Below, piece after piece: positions 39,536 to 47,749 of a stretch of DNA of 64,000 bases (positions are counted from its first letter, which is position 1; the number at the start of each line of letters is the position of its first letter). The stretch is from an uncultured Pseudomonadales bacterium (lineage in GTDB: Bacteria; Pseudomonadota; Gammaproteobacteria; Pseudomonadales; Azotimanducaceae), in the NCBI GenBank assembly GCA_937775265.1, contig CALKBV010000009.1, forward strand, positions 62,001-126,000. Direction: 5' to 3'. Below the pieces are notes generated by a model. The model was not told the DNA's origin. It made no database searches and saw only the letters and a program-made list of their open reading frames with translations. Position numbers and translations under genes: made by a program.

Positions 39536-40119
39536 CGTTTTCCCGCGGAAAATTGTTGGATAACTTCGATCAGTAACTTATGTTCAATAGGGTGGAGACG
39601 CTCTGCAAGGCTGTCAGGGGTATCATCGACCTTTACGGTTATCTTTTCCTGCAAGAGAGCTTTGCCCATGTCGTAATCGTCATTGACCAGATGAACAGTA
39701 GCGCCCGTTTCACTGTCGCCAGACTCAATGACTGCTTTGTGGACTCGCGAGCCATAAAAGCCTGGTCCACCGTGACGGGGAAGCAGAGAAGGATGTACAT
39801 TGATGATTCGGTCCCTGTAGGCCTCCAATACGCGGGGGCCGAGTTTTTTCATATAACCGGCAAGCACGACCAGGTCGATATTTTCATCAGCAAGGTGGTT
39901 ATGCATTGATTCATCCAGGACGTCAGATGATGGATGAGTTAGTGATGAAAGATGTACGGTTGGAACGCCTGATTTTCGAGCCCTGGCCATGACTGGCGCA
40001 TCAGAGTTGTTGCAGATAAGCAGGGCGACGTTTGCTTGGACCCTGCCGTGTTGGCAAGCGCTTACAATAGCCTGAAAGTTGGTTCCTTGATGAGATGCTA
40101 GTACACCAATCCGAAGCAT
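39532..40119 (-). CDS. purN: Phosphoribosylglycinamide formyltransferase (PurN-like)
   Basis: Transfers the formyl group of 10-formyl-THF to GAR in purine synthesis (195 aa). HQGTNFQAIVSAC is the GAR-binding start, and INVHPSLLPRHGGPGFYGSRV with TGATVHLVNDDYDMG contains the catalytic Asn, His and Asp. It shares ATGA with prs. It is usually next to purM in gammaproteobacteria; here it stands with prs instead. Its cofactor could be supplied by the Mtd1-FchA operon about 6 kb away. Confidence 0.85.
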   Translation of the reverse strand: MLRIGVLASHQGTNFQAIVSACQHGRVQANVALLICNNSDAPVMARARKSGVPTVHLSSLTHPSSDVLDESMHNHLADENIDLVVLAGYMKKLGPRVLEAYRDRIINVHPSLLPRHGGPGFYGSRVHKAVIESGDSETGATVHLVNDDYDMGKALLQEKITVKVDDTPDSLAERLHPIEHKLLIEVIQQFSAGKR

Positions 40120-40251
40120 TGAGGTGAAGTGATGTTCAGAATCCAGGGTAAAAGATTATAGCACGGCAGGGGGTGAAAAGGTTCGTCGCTCGGCATCGTT
40201 ACAACTTTTCGGTTGGGATATACTGAAAGCTTTGCAGGATGACTTTTTGAA

Positions 40252-40725
40252 ATGCGTATTTGTGCCGTGCTACTGCTGGTCGCTCTGCCACTGTTGGCGA
40301 AATCGGATGTGGTGGTGCAGGCCTGGTCGAGGGCAACACCTCCGGGGGCATCAAGCGCGGCTATCTATGGTTTGTTCGAAAACAATAGCTCTCATGAAAT
40401 GAGGGTTGCAGAAATCAGATTCGCCGGTGCGAGGCACGCCATGATTCACCGGACAGTAGAAGACGAAGGCATGACAAGAATGGTTCACGGGGAGATTCTG
40501 GTGCCGCCCGGAGAACGCTATGAGTTAAAGCCCGGTGGACTCCATATCATGTTGATGGGTGTCTCTTTTCCCCTGTTGAAAGGCTGTTTATATAAGTTTC
40601 AGATCCTCTGGGAGAATGGCGATTCTACGAATCATGAGTTTGTGACAGGAGGCTATGGCCAGATGGTTTTCCCCGCAGATGTCGAACCTGTCGGCGTCCA
40701 AGCGGTGACCAGGCAGTGTCCCTGA
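40252..40725 (+). CDS. Copper chaperone PCu(A)C family protein
   Basis: Periplasmic copper carrier (157 aa) that delivers copper to the CuA site of cytochrome oxidase. A signal peptide ends near LAKS. The H(M)X10MX21HXM copper motif is visible as GARHAMIHRTVEDEGMTRM followed by GGLHIMLMG. The C-terminus has VTRQCP with a lone cysteine. It is divergent from purN; a TATACT at 40219-40224 is a possible -10, without a good -35. Confidence 0.85.
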   Translation: MRICAVLLLVALPLLAKSDVVVQAWSRATPPGASSAAIYGLFENNSSHEMRVAEIRFAGARHAMIHRTVEDEGMTRMVHGEILVPPGERYELKPGGLHIMLMGVSFPLLKGCLYKFQILWENGDSTNHEFVTGGYGQMVFPADVEPVGVQAVTRQCP

Positions 40726-40884
40726 AGGAAAACGATGCTTGAATCAGCGTGCTGAGCCTGCCCGTATCATCGACATAAAGATTGAGGCTCCGGTTGCTGT
40801 TAGCGGCCAGAATTCGATTTTGACCTGATCGGCAATACGGATTAACCATGCTAAGGTGTCGGGTTATTATCAGCAGAGAATATC

Positions 40885-41352
40885 ATGCAAGCAGCACACT
40901 GGGCCGTTCTTGAACGAGAAGATGTCGCGTTAGCCGCTTTCGGCCAGGAGCGGCTGGACGGTAAAGTTGCGTACCTTGCAACCCTTCGCAAGGATGGAAG
41001 ACCCCGCGCACATCCGGTTACTCCGGTTATTGGCGAGGGGCATGTGTTTATCTTTCTGGAGCCCACTTCACCCCGTACCCGTGACCTGGAAGAAAACCCT
41101 GGTTTTTGCTTGCACTGCGCGATGAACGACAGCTCTGGCAGTAGTGGGGAGTTTCAAATGACAGGGATAGCCGTAAGAGTAAAGGATAAGGAAACAAGAG
41201 ACCTGGCTGAATCTATCTCTAACTTCAGACCTTCGGTCAGATCGCTGTTGTTTGAACTGTATATTACGGATGCCCTTTCAACCGCTTATCGAAGCGGTCA
41301 GCCTAAACGCCGCCGCTGGCAACTATCCTCAACGATGGCTGAAAACAGTTAG
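40885..41352 (+). CDS. Pyridoxamine 5'-phosphate oxidase family protein
   Basis: Small flavin- or F420-binding split-barrel protein (155 aa). Residues 25-45 contain GKVAYLATLRKDGRPRAHPV, and the barrel continues with GHVFIFLEPTSPRTRDLEEN. It is too short and lacks the C-terminal motif of PdxH, so it is not the PNP oxidase of vitamin B6 synthesis. It precedes the MFS gene by 10 bases and heads the nitrile hydratase operon, where its role is unknown. Confidence 0.8.
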   Translation: MQAAHWAVLEREDVALAAFGQERLDGKVAYLATLRKDGRPRAHPVTPVIGEGHVFIFLEPTSPRTRDLEENPGFCLHCAMNDSSGSSGEFQMTGIAVRVKDKETRDLAESISNFRPSVRSLLFELYITDALSTAYRSGQPKRRRWQLSSTMAENS

Positions 41353-41362
41353 TGACTACTCG

Positions 41363-42757
41363 GTGAGTCGCGACAATAACAATGGGCTCAGTGAGGTCCT
41401 GCCCTTAAGCACCATTGTCAATTACAACATTCCGACGGTTGGTGTCGGGTTCATGTTTTTCATGGTCTCGCTTTACCTCATGAAATTTTCCACGGATGTT
41501 CTGTTGATTTCTCCTGCAGTGATGGGGCTGATCTTTGGGATTTCAAGAATATGGGATGCGGTGACAGACCCGGTCGCCGGCTACCTAAGTGATCGAACGA
41601 ATCTGAAGGTAGGTCGACGCAGGCCATGGATGCTGATGTCGGTGCCTTTTGTTTGCGGCACTTTTTATATGATGTGGAATCCTTCTGAGTTGTTGAGCGA
41701 ATCAATGGTGATCGTCTGGATGGCGGCAGCGGTCATTCTCTTCTACACCTCTATGACAGCATTTAGTGTGCCGCACACATCACTTGGTGCAGAACTTTCA
41801 ACGAACTATCACGAGCGGACACGCATATTTGGGCTGCGGCATATGATCTGGAATTCAGGGTCTTTATTGGCGCTGGTTGCGATGCATCAGCTGATCACTG
41901 GTGAGAACCCTAGACAAATTGCCTTTGTAGTCTCTGTGATAGCGGGTGTTGTCACGGCCGCGCTGATTATCTGGATGTTCTTCAATACAAAAGAACGACC
42001 CGAATACCAGGGCAGGGGTGAATCAAACCCTTTTGTCGCATTCGGCGATGTCCTAAAAAACAAATATGCGAGCCTTTTGCTGGTGGTGTTTTTCATTGAG
42101 AACCTTGGTGGGGCGACCATCGGTATCCTGACGCCTTACATCGCTGAATATATTGTGATGCGACCCGAGAAGACGGTGATCTATATCCTGTTGTATCTTA
42201 TCCCCTCGGTGTTTTCCGTGCCTCTGTGGGTGCCACTTTCGAGGCGAGTGGGTAAGAAGGCAATGTGGATCTTTTCGATGCTCGTAACCGGTTTTGGATT
42301 TGGTGGCATGTTCTTCCTGGAGCCGGGTTCCGACATTCTGATTTCTGTTCTCGCCGTGATCTGTGGACTTGGTGCCGGTAGCGGGGCGGTTGTCGCGCCT
42401 TCGATACAATCAGATGTGATTGATTATGATGAGTACAAATCGGGAAAGCGAAAAGAGGGAACCTACTTCGCGACGTGGAATTTTGTTTTTAAAAGCGCGA
42501 CAGGTATTACCCTGATGCTAACGGGTTTTGTACTGAGCAGTTCAGGCTTCGTGCCGAATCAGGAGCAGACAGAAGTGACAAAACTCGCTTTGCTTGTCCT
42601 CTATGCCATTTTCCCCCTGGTTTGCTACTTGATTGGCGCGCTGATCTTCACCAGGTTTAACCTCAACGAAGCGGAGTACAAAAAAATCAGGGACATACTG
42701 GACCGCAGGGAAAATTTTACATCCAGCGATCAAACTCAGCCGGGCGGTCCGTCATGA
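41363..42757 (+). CDS. MFS transporter of the GPH (sugar:cation symporter-like) family
   Basis: Twelve-helix transporter (about 464 aa) of the MelB/GPH group, recognised by DAVTDPVAGYLSDRTNLK and VGRRRPWMLMSVPF at the loop between helices 2 and 3, and SDVIDYDEYKSGKRKEGTYF near residue 355. I chose GTG 41363, 10 bases after the PNPOx stop; the same frame continues upstream inside that gene. It overlaps the nitrile hydratase beta gene by ATGA. GPH transporters usually carry sugars, but cation-coupled uptake of a nitrile- or amide-bearing compound is possible. There is no sequence evidence for a specific substrate. Confidence 0.85.
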   Translation: MSRDNNNGLSEVLPLSTIVNYNIPTVGVGFMFFMVSLYLMKFSTDVLLISPAVMGLIFGISRIWDAVTDPVAGYLSDRTNLKVGRRRPWMLMSVPFVCGTFYMMWNPSELLSESMVIVWMAAAVILFYTSMTAFSVPHTSLGAELSTNYHERTRIFGLRHMIWNSGSLLALVAMHQLITGENPRQIAFVVSVIAGVVTAALIIWMFFNTKERPEYQGRGESNPFVAFGDVLKNKYASLLLVVFFIENLGGATIGILTPYIAEYIVMRPEKTVIYILLYLIPSVFSVPLWVPLSRRVGKKAMWIFSMLVTGFGFGGMFFLEPGSDILISVLAVICGLGAGSGAVVAPSIQSDVIDYDEYKSGKRKEGTYFATWNFVFKSATGITLMLTGFVLSSSGFVPNQEQTEVTKLALLVLYAIFPLVCYLIGALIFTRFNLNEAEYKKIRDILDRRENFTSSDQTQPGGPS

Positions 42758-43425
42758 AAGGGGTGCACGATCTAGGGGGAAAATCGGGATATGGCCAGGT
42801 CGACCAGTCAGGTGCCGAAACGGTGTTCCATGATCGCTGGGAGGCTAAGGTATTTGCCATGGTTGGTGCTGGGTCTGCGGCGGGGGCCTGGTCTAACACC
42901 GACCGGTTCAGGCATGCGGTTGAACGAATAGATCCTGAAGCATATCTCACCCATGGTTATTATGGTCGTTGGCTGGGCGGGGTTGAAACGCTTCTGGCAG
43001 AGGCCGGAATAGTCAGCCAGGAAGAAATTACGCTTCGCGCCATTGCCCATGGTGCGTCAAGAAGTGATCTGATAGCCGCACAACCTTCACCTTCGCCTGA
43101 CCCCCTCGGTGAACCACCAAGTTCCAGTAGCAGTGATCGACCCATAAGCAGCGCGCCAAAATTCAACGTGGGTGATCAGGTGAGATCCCTCGTTAATGCG
43201 GTAAGTCACCATACCCGGTTGCCCGAATACGCTATGGGAAAGCGGGGTGAGATCGTTATGCATCACAATGGATGGGTATTTCCCGATACCAATGCTCATG
43301 GCAAGGGAGAGAACCCAAAGCATCTATACACCGTCAGGTTCAGCAGCGAGGTACTTTGGGATAAGCCGGGGTTTGCTGTCTGTGTCGACCTTTTTGAACC
43401 TTATCTGGAGTTTGTCAATGTCTGA
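42754..43425 (+). CDS. nthB: Nitrile hydratase beta subunit
   Basis: Beta subunit (223 aa) of nitrile hydratase, which turns nitriles into amides. It begins [14 protein letters not shown], close to the MNGIHDTGG-type start of the family, followed by WEAKVFAMV and the [20 protein letters not shown] helix. The C-terminal beta barrel starts at [11 protein letters not shown] and has [15 protein letters not shown] and [14 protein letters not shown] Ser/Pro-rich linker (about 111-132) joins the halves. The gene order beta then alpha is that of cobalt-type enzymes. Confidence 0.93.
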   Translation: MKGVHDLGGKSGYGQVDQSGAETVFHDRWEAKVFAMVGAGSAAGAWSNTDRFRHAVERIDPEAYLTHGYYGRWLGGVETLLAEAGIVSQEEITLRAIAHGASRSDLIAAQPSPSPDPLGEPPSSSSSDRPISSAPKFNVGDQVRSLVNAVSHHTRLPEYAMGKRGEIVMHHNGWVFPDTNAHGKGENPKHLYTVRFSSEVLWDKPGFAVCVDLFEPYLEFVNV

Positions 43426-44341
43426 TGAAAGTCCGCAGGCGATTCGAGCTGAAGCGCTGGAATCTATCCTGATTGAAAAAGGGTTGTTAACAGCCGAAGC
43501 TGTGGACGATATTATCACTCGCTACAGCGAACGGGTTGGCCCCATGAATGGCGCGAGGTTAGTGGCCAGGGCATGGGCCGACCCTGAGTTCAAAAAACAG
43601 CTGCTAACGGATGCGACCTCGATCGTCGAAAGCTTTGGTTTTGAAGGCGGTCAGGTTGAAAAACTGGTTGTGGTTGAAAATACGGACAAGGTACATAACG
43701 CTGTAGTTTGTACGCTCTGCTCCTGCTATCCATGGGCCGTTCTCGGGTTGCCGCCGAAATGGTACAAAGATCCGGCCTATCGATCTCGCATTGTAATGGA
43801 GCCAAGGCAGCTTCTGGCAGAGATGGGTGTCGGACTCGGGAGTAATGTTGAAATTCAGGTCTGGGATTCCAGCGCCGAGATCCGGTACATGGTACTTCCG
43901 ATGCGGCCACCCGGGACCCAGAATCTCAAAGAGGAACAGCTTGCTGAACTTGTCACCAGGGATTCGATGATCGGGGTTGAAGTGCTCACCGGGATTGAAG
44001 TACCAGGGAGAGCTATCTTGAGCGAGATGGAGCTCCAGGGGCTGATTGCCCCGCCTATGACAAATGGAGAGGTAGTATTTGATGCGCCATGGCAAAGTCG
44101 AGTGTTTGGGATGGCTCGGGCACTTTGCGAGCAGGGGATGTTCACTTGGGACGAGTTCCGCGAACAATTAATATTGCAAATTGGAACCTGCACAGATGAT
44201 GGGGATTATCAGTACTTCATTCACTTCTTCGATGCGCTGACGTTTTTGTTAGAGAAAAAGCAATTTTTTTCAAAAGATGAGCTGGTTGTACTTTCAGAAC
44301 AATTTTCTGCGCGCCCGCACGGTCACGATCACTCGCATTAG
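43418..44341 (+). CDS. nthA: Cobalt-type nitrile hydratase alpha subunit fused to activator (P14K-like)
   Basis: A 307-residue protein. Residues 1-192 are the alpha subunit, with the metal motif VCTLCSC at 97-103 (Cys 98, 101, 103; Thr 99 marks the cobalt type, Ser in iron types), then the LPPKWY and YRSR regions (arginines there contact the modified cysteines). Residues about 203-307 match the separate activator (P14K, NhlE/NhhG): [31 protein letters not shown], and the C-terminal HGHDHSH tail, a possible cobalt carrier. In known Co-type clusters the activator is its own gene after alpha. ATG 43418 overlaps nthB by 8 bases. The activator normally swaps with alpha in the beta complex for maturation; here it would have to act in cis or be cleaved. 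Confidence 0.9.
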   Translation: MSDESPQAIRAEALESILIEKGLLTAEAVDDIITRYSERVGPMNGARLVARAWADPEFKKQLLTDATSIVESFGFEGGQVEKLVVVENTDKVHNAVVCTLCSCYPWAVLGLPPKWYKDPAYRSRIVMEPRQLLAEMGVGLGSNVEIQVWDSSAEIRYMVLPMRPPGTQNLKEEQLAELVTRDSMIGVEVLTGIEVPGRAILSEMELQGLIAPPMTNGEVVFDAPWQSRVFGMARALCEQGMFTWDEFREQLILQIGTCTDDGDYQYFIHFFDALTFLLEKKQFFSKDELVVLSEQFSARPHGHDHSH

Positions 44342-44347
44342 CAGCGT

Positions 44348-45583
44348 CTAGAAAATCAGACTTTCCAGTACCTCAAAGGGTATTGGTCCCTGATCAATGA
44401 TTTGTTGATTAAAGTCAGCCTGGCAGCTCTTGCCTTCCGCCAAACAGCGACTTTTTAGTTCAGAAAACTTAAGTTTCCCACCGAGAGCAGAGGCATAGTA
44501 ACCAGGGTTTTGCTGAACCTGCCCGAGCATCAGTGTGATTCGGTGTGAGGTGTAGGGGGTGTTTTCGGTGATGTACTTCACGGCTTCGTCAATCGACCAT
44601 TGGTCACTGTGCAACTTTAGGTCGGCAAGCGCCATTGATGACTGAAGACGTGCAAAGTACAGGTAGTCCAGCTTGTTGCCCAGGTCCCTGGTGCCGACCT
44701 CATCCAGGATATAACCTGCCCAACCGAGTGTGTAGGCAGGCAGGTTAAGGAAGCTTTTCAGCGAATCTTCGGGATGGGGTATGAAACTTTGCAATCCGGG
44801 GAACCCGTAAAACGCCGCAAGACATTTCAGTTCGAAGGCTGGCAAATCCTTCACCTGGTCCAGGTTGATAACCAGGCCGTCATCGCTGTAATGAAACGAG
44901 CGAGATGAGCCTTCCTCACCGAGTATCGAGAGTTCGGAGGGGCTGTAGGTGTTGTACGTGTCATACCAGTTCGCCTGTGCGCTAACCATTTCCTGTGATA
45001 AGCGATCCAGGTAAGTCTGTCTTCCGTTGAACGTATCTTCAGGATACAGCGTAGTTTTGCGGACCCGGGACATGTGAGCATGATGGTTGAATGAATCTTT
45101 GCTTGTGTTGCTGGCAAGCACAGCAATGGTTTGGTCAATCCGGTTTAACTCTTCAAGTATTCTTTGTTCGTAAATGTCAGGTTTCCAGTCAAGAGAGCTG
45201 AGTGCGCCCAGGGTAGAGGCGTAGCTGTCCGAGTGGAGCAAGATGTCTTCGCTGATGAGCAGGTAGTCCAGGAGGTCTTTTTCCATCAACATCCTGCTGG
45301 ACAGGAGCTTGTGGTTCACGTCATGGTTAAATCGTTCCGATTTCTGCCGGAGAAACTGCACTCTCGCGACACCTTGTAGCCCTGGGAGTGATTCCCGGAC
45401 TTCACTCAGGATGAATTTTGCAATCTGGTTCTCGAACCGCTTTTTCGTTGTGGAAGGAATTGTTACGGAAGTTGTTGTTTTCGGAATTGTGGTAGCGGGA
45501 ATGTCTGCAGAAGTCGAAGCAGCAGGAGGCTGTGAGCTGCAGCTACCGAGCAGGATCAATCCAGCGATCAGCGGTAGCCTCAC
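44348..45583 (-). CDS. DUF885-like lipoprotein without its metal motif
   Basis: Predicted lipoprotein (411 aa, lipobox ILLGSC) of the DUF885 family, whose members resemble zinc peptidases with an HExxxGHH-type motif. Here the matching segment reads LAAFYGFPGLQSF, so all three metal ligands are lost, and EGWALY is replaced by LGWAGY. The rest is conserved: DLKLHSDQWSIDEAV, ENTPYTSHRITLM, and GYYASALGGKLKFSELKSRC near the end. The N-terminal 35 residues are a Ser/Thr/Pro linker. Start is GTG, overlapping the fchA stop by four bases (GTGA), making it the last gene of the SIS-mtd1-fchA operon. Confidence 0.7.
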   Translation of the reverse strand: MRLPLIAGLILLGSCSSQPPAASTSADIPATTIPKTTTSVTIPSTTKKRFENQIAKFILSEVRESLPGLQGVARVQFLRQKSERFNHDVNHKLLSSRMLMEKDLLDYLLISEDILLHSDSYASTLGALSSLDWKPDIYEQRILEELNRIDQTIAVLASNTSKDSFNHHAHMSRVRKTTLYPEDTFNGRQTYLDRLSQEMVSAQANWYDTYNTYSPSELSILGEEGSSRSFHYSDDGLVINLDQVKDLPAFELKCLAAFYGFPGLQSFIPHPEDSLKSFLNLPAYTLGWAGYILDEVGTRDLGNKLDYLYFARLQSSMALADLKLHSDQWSIDEAVKYITENTPYTSHRITLMLGQVQQNPGYYASALGGKLKFSELKSRCLAEGKSCQADFNQQIIDQGPIPFEVLESLIF

Positions 45584-46155
45584 GAGAGGCCTGTTCTAAT
45601 CGTGCTCGCGATAAACTGAAGCCGGTTTGTCGCGCCCGGAACGCTATTGATCGCTGACTCCAGAACTTCCGGGATAGCATCGAAATCTTTCATGTTGATC
45701 AGGATATTGAGCTCGCTGGATTTCAGCGCTGAATCGAACAGTAGTGAGGCAATAGCAGTGTCGGTGATTAAATTTGGGTTACCCTGCGCAGAAAGGTATT
45801 CCAGGTCCTCGACGTGTGTCAGGCAAATACCGATGACCTGCGCAGGGATGCCTGCAGCTTGTTCACAAGCGCTCGATCGGTCGCCTTCACCCTTGAAAGC
45901 TTTCATCACGGATTCAAATGCCAGTGCGTCTTGGTCCCCAAGTTCCAGAAGGTTTGCGATGGAAGCATGCGCGCGGGCCGCGATATCTTTTGCGGTCTCG
46001 TCTTTGCTGAAGTTAGCCACCATGGCGACCAGGGAACAGGCCTCGGCTGCGACCACCGCCGCGACAGCGCCGCCCCCAGGCGTCGAAGTCTTCGCAGCCA
46101 GCGCATCGAGGTAGGCCGCAAGGTTTTGTTCTCTTAGTTTGTCCAGGCTACTCAT
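45580..46155 (-). CDS. fchA: Formiminotetrahydrofolate cyclodeaminase family protein (FchA-like)
   Basis: Small helical enzyme (191 aa) of the FTCD C-domain/FchA family. The N-terminal STPGGGAVAAVVAAEACSLV motif carries the folate-binding signature, and NPNLITDTAIASLLFDSAL is typical of the second half. In Methylobacterium FchA is the methenyl-THF cyclohydrolase; in histidine breakdown the same fold removes ammonia from formimino-THF. Its overlap of 8 bases with the mtd1-like gene favours the cyclohydrolase role. I chose ATG 46155; a TTG at 46170 is possible. Confidence 0.88.
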   Translation of the reverse strand: MSSLDKLREQNLAAYLDALAAKTSTPGGGAVAAVVAAEACSLVAMVANFSKDETAKDIAARAHASIANLLELGDQDALAFESVMKAFKGEGDRSSACEQAAGIPAQVIGICLTHVEDLEYLSAQGNPNLITDTAIASLLFDSALKSSELNILINMKDFDAIPEVLESAINSVPGATNRLQFIASTIRTGLS

Positions 46156-47032
46156 GGTGAAAATGTTCAAACAATCGAATGGTGTTGCGCATACACATGG
46201 CTACGGTCATTGGACCGACACGAGGAATAAAGGCTCGAACATGCGATTTGACGTCCTCGGTAAAATTCTGTTCTGACGAAAAGTTAATGCATACGGCATC
46301 ATCAGGAACTTCTTCTGGTTTCACAAGCTCGAAATCTGAACCTGGAACACCGGTAATAATGATGTCTGACTGAGCCAGGGCGCTGCTGCGGTGCAGACTC
46401 GTTTCCTTTGGAGCTCCAGCTTTAAACTCGAGAGGTCCGTGTTCATCGAAAGACAGAACCATAGCGCCATCGTTTGACATCATGATTGCTAGCGGACGCC
46501 CAATAACCTGGCTTCGGTTGAATATGGTTATCTTTTTTCCTTTAAGGGGAAGGTCACCGTCGCCGTACTCACCGATATCATCCAGTACTTTTACAATAGC
46601 GAGGGGCGTACAGGGAATGAGCGCTTTCTTGTTGGTGTCTTTGTCAGTCGCCGAGCGATCATTAGTGTCTAGTTTCCTTGTCCAGTATAGGCTGCCTGCT
46701 TCAATATCTTTGGTGTAGTGAACAAGGTTTCGCAGGTAGTCGTCTTCCTGGTTACTGAACACAGGGAAATAGATAAAGATACCGTGCACATCTTCATCTG
46801 CATTGGCTTTGATGATTTCAGCCTCAAGTTCCAGCCGCTTTACGTAGCGGAGGTCATAGTTGAAGCCAGCATCAGTAAACGCTCTGCGAGTAGCATTGGC
46901 GTAGGAAACTGATGGTGGGTCATCGGAGGCAATGAAGCCGACGACCTGCATATTCCGCTCGAGTCGAGTAACCGATTCCTTGAGCCGTTGCAGGTACTTT
47001 TTGGCGATTTCTGCAGGGTCGACTATCTGCAT
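46148..47032 (-). CDS. NAD-dependent methylenetetrahydrofolate dehydrogenase (yeast Mtd1-like)
   Basis: FolD-superfamily dehydrogenase (294 aa) closest in pattern to the monofunctional NAD enzyme Mtd1 of yeast: VGFIASDDPPSVSYANATR, GIFIYFPVFSNQEDDYL, IPCTPLAIVKVLDDI and NRSQVIGRPLAIMMSNDGA, then DAVCINFSSEQNFTEDVK. The Lys-Gln cyclohydrolase signature of bacterial FolD (YxxxK with DGIxVQLPLP) is not present; the corresponding region reads GIFIYFPVF. It would oxidise 5,10-methylene-THF to methenyl-THF and leave hydrolysis to FchA, encoded next to it. Confidence 0.85.
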   Translation of the reverse strand: MQIVDPAEIAKKYLQRLKESVTRLERNMQVVGFIASDDPPSVSYANATRRAFTDAGFNYDLRYVKRLELEAEIIKANADEDVHGIFIYFPVFSNQEDDYLRNLVHYTKDIEAGSLYWTRKLDTNDRSATDKDTNKKALIPCTPLAIVKVLDDIGEYGDGDLPLKGKKITIFNRSQVIGRPLAIMMSNDGAMVLSFDEHGPLEFKAGAPKETSLHRSSALAQSDIIITGVPGSDFELVKPEEVPDDAVCINFSSEQNFTEDVKSHVRAFIPRVGPMTVAMCMRNTIRLFEHFHHE

Positions 47033-47036
47033 TGGT

Positions 47037-47648
47037 TCAGGACTCGTCGTAACTCGTTGCGGGGCGCGTGACAGACCCCAGGTATCCCTTGTGATGACGC
47101 GCGTGATAGTCGGTGGTTGTGAATTCTTTTAACTCCATCAATGTTAGTGCAAGGGCATCCGAGATTGCCAACATGACCGCAATAGTAGCGCTGGGCGTGG
47201 TGTTAATTGGGCAGGGTTCTTCTATATCTGGCCCCATATCCAGGACAACGTTTGACATGTCGCGCAACGGAGAGTCGATGTGGGATGTCACCCCTATTAC
47301 AGTGTTTACGCCGAGATTATGGCTTGCGTTGGCAAGCATCTCCAGCACTTCATTGGATTTCCCGCTTGTTGAGAAAGCAACAATGCAATCATCTTTGGAC
47401 AGCATGCCCAGGTCCCCATGACCCGCTTCTGCCGGGTGTACAAAAAAAGCAGATGTGCCTGTAGATGACATGGTCGCGGCAAATTTGTTTGCTATGTATC
47501 CTGCTTTGCCCATACCTGTGGTGATCACCTTCCCGCGGCAATTAAGCAACAGATTCACCGCGTCTACAAAAGCGTCCGTTACCTTAATGCCCTGTATTGC
47601 AGCAGCCTCCTTGGCAATGATGTCCTTCATGCGTGCTTTGATATCCAA
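47037..47648 (-). CDS. SIS-domain sugar-phosphate isomerase (KpsF/GutQ-like, no CBS domains)
   Basis: SIS-fold protein (203 aa) resembling the N-terminal two-thirds of arabinose 5-phosphate isomerases: VITTGMGKAGYIANKFAATM, STGTSAFFVHPAEAGHGDLG and FSTSGKSNEVLEML. The tandem CBS domains of KdsD are missing and the protein ends after HARHHKGYLG. It may isomerise another ketose/aldose phosphate. The start is TTG with AGGGTGA upstream. It lies 4 bases before the mtd1-like gene as first gene of the operon; a link to C1 metabolism is suggested only by this position. Confidence 0.8.
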   Translation of the reverse strand: MDIKARMKDIIAKEAAAIQGIKVTDAFVDAVNLLLNCRGKVITTGMGKAGYIANKFAATMSSTGTSAFFVHPAEAGHGDLGMLSKDDCIVAFSTSGKSNEVLEMLANASHNLGVNTVIGVTSHIDSPLRDMSNVVLDMGPDIEEPCPINTTPSATIAVMLAISDALALTLMELKEFTTTDYHARHHKGYLGSVTRPATSYDES

Positions 47649-47749
47649 GTATCACCCTGCTATGAGAATCTGCGCGCTATTATACTTGAACTTGACTCTT
47701 ATGTAGTATGCCCTTACACAGCTGAAAGCATTACCCTGAGGAGATGTGC

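Noticed and set aside
43604..44167. Minus-strand open frame of 187 codons opposite the nitrile hydratase alpha gene
   Set aside because: The opposite strand encodes the alpha subunit including its metal motif; the minus frame has no domain.
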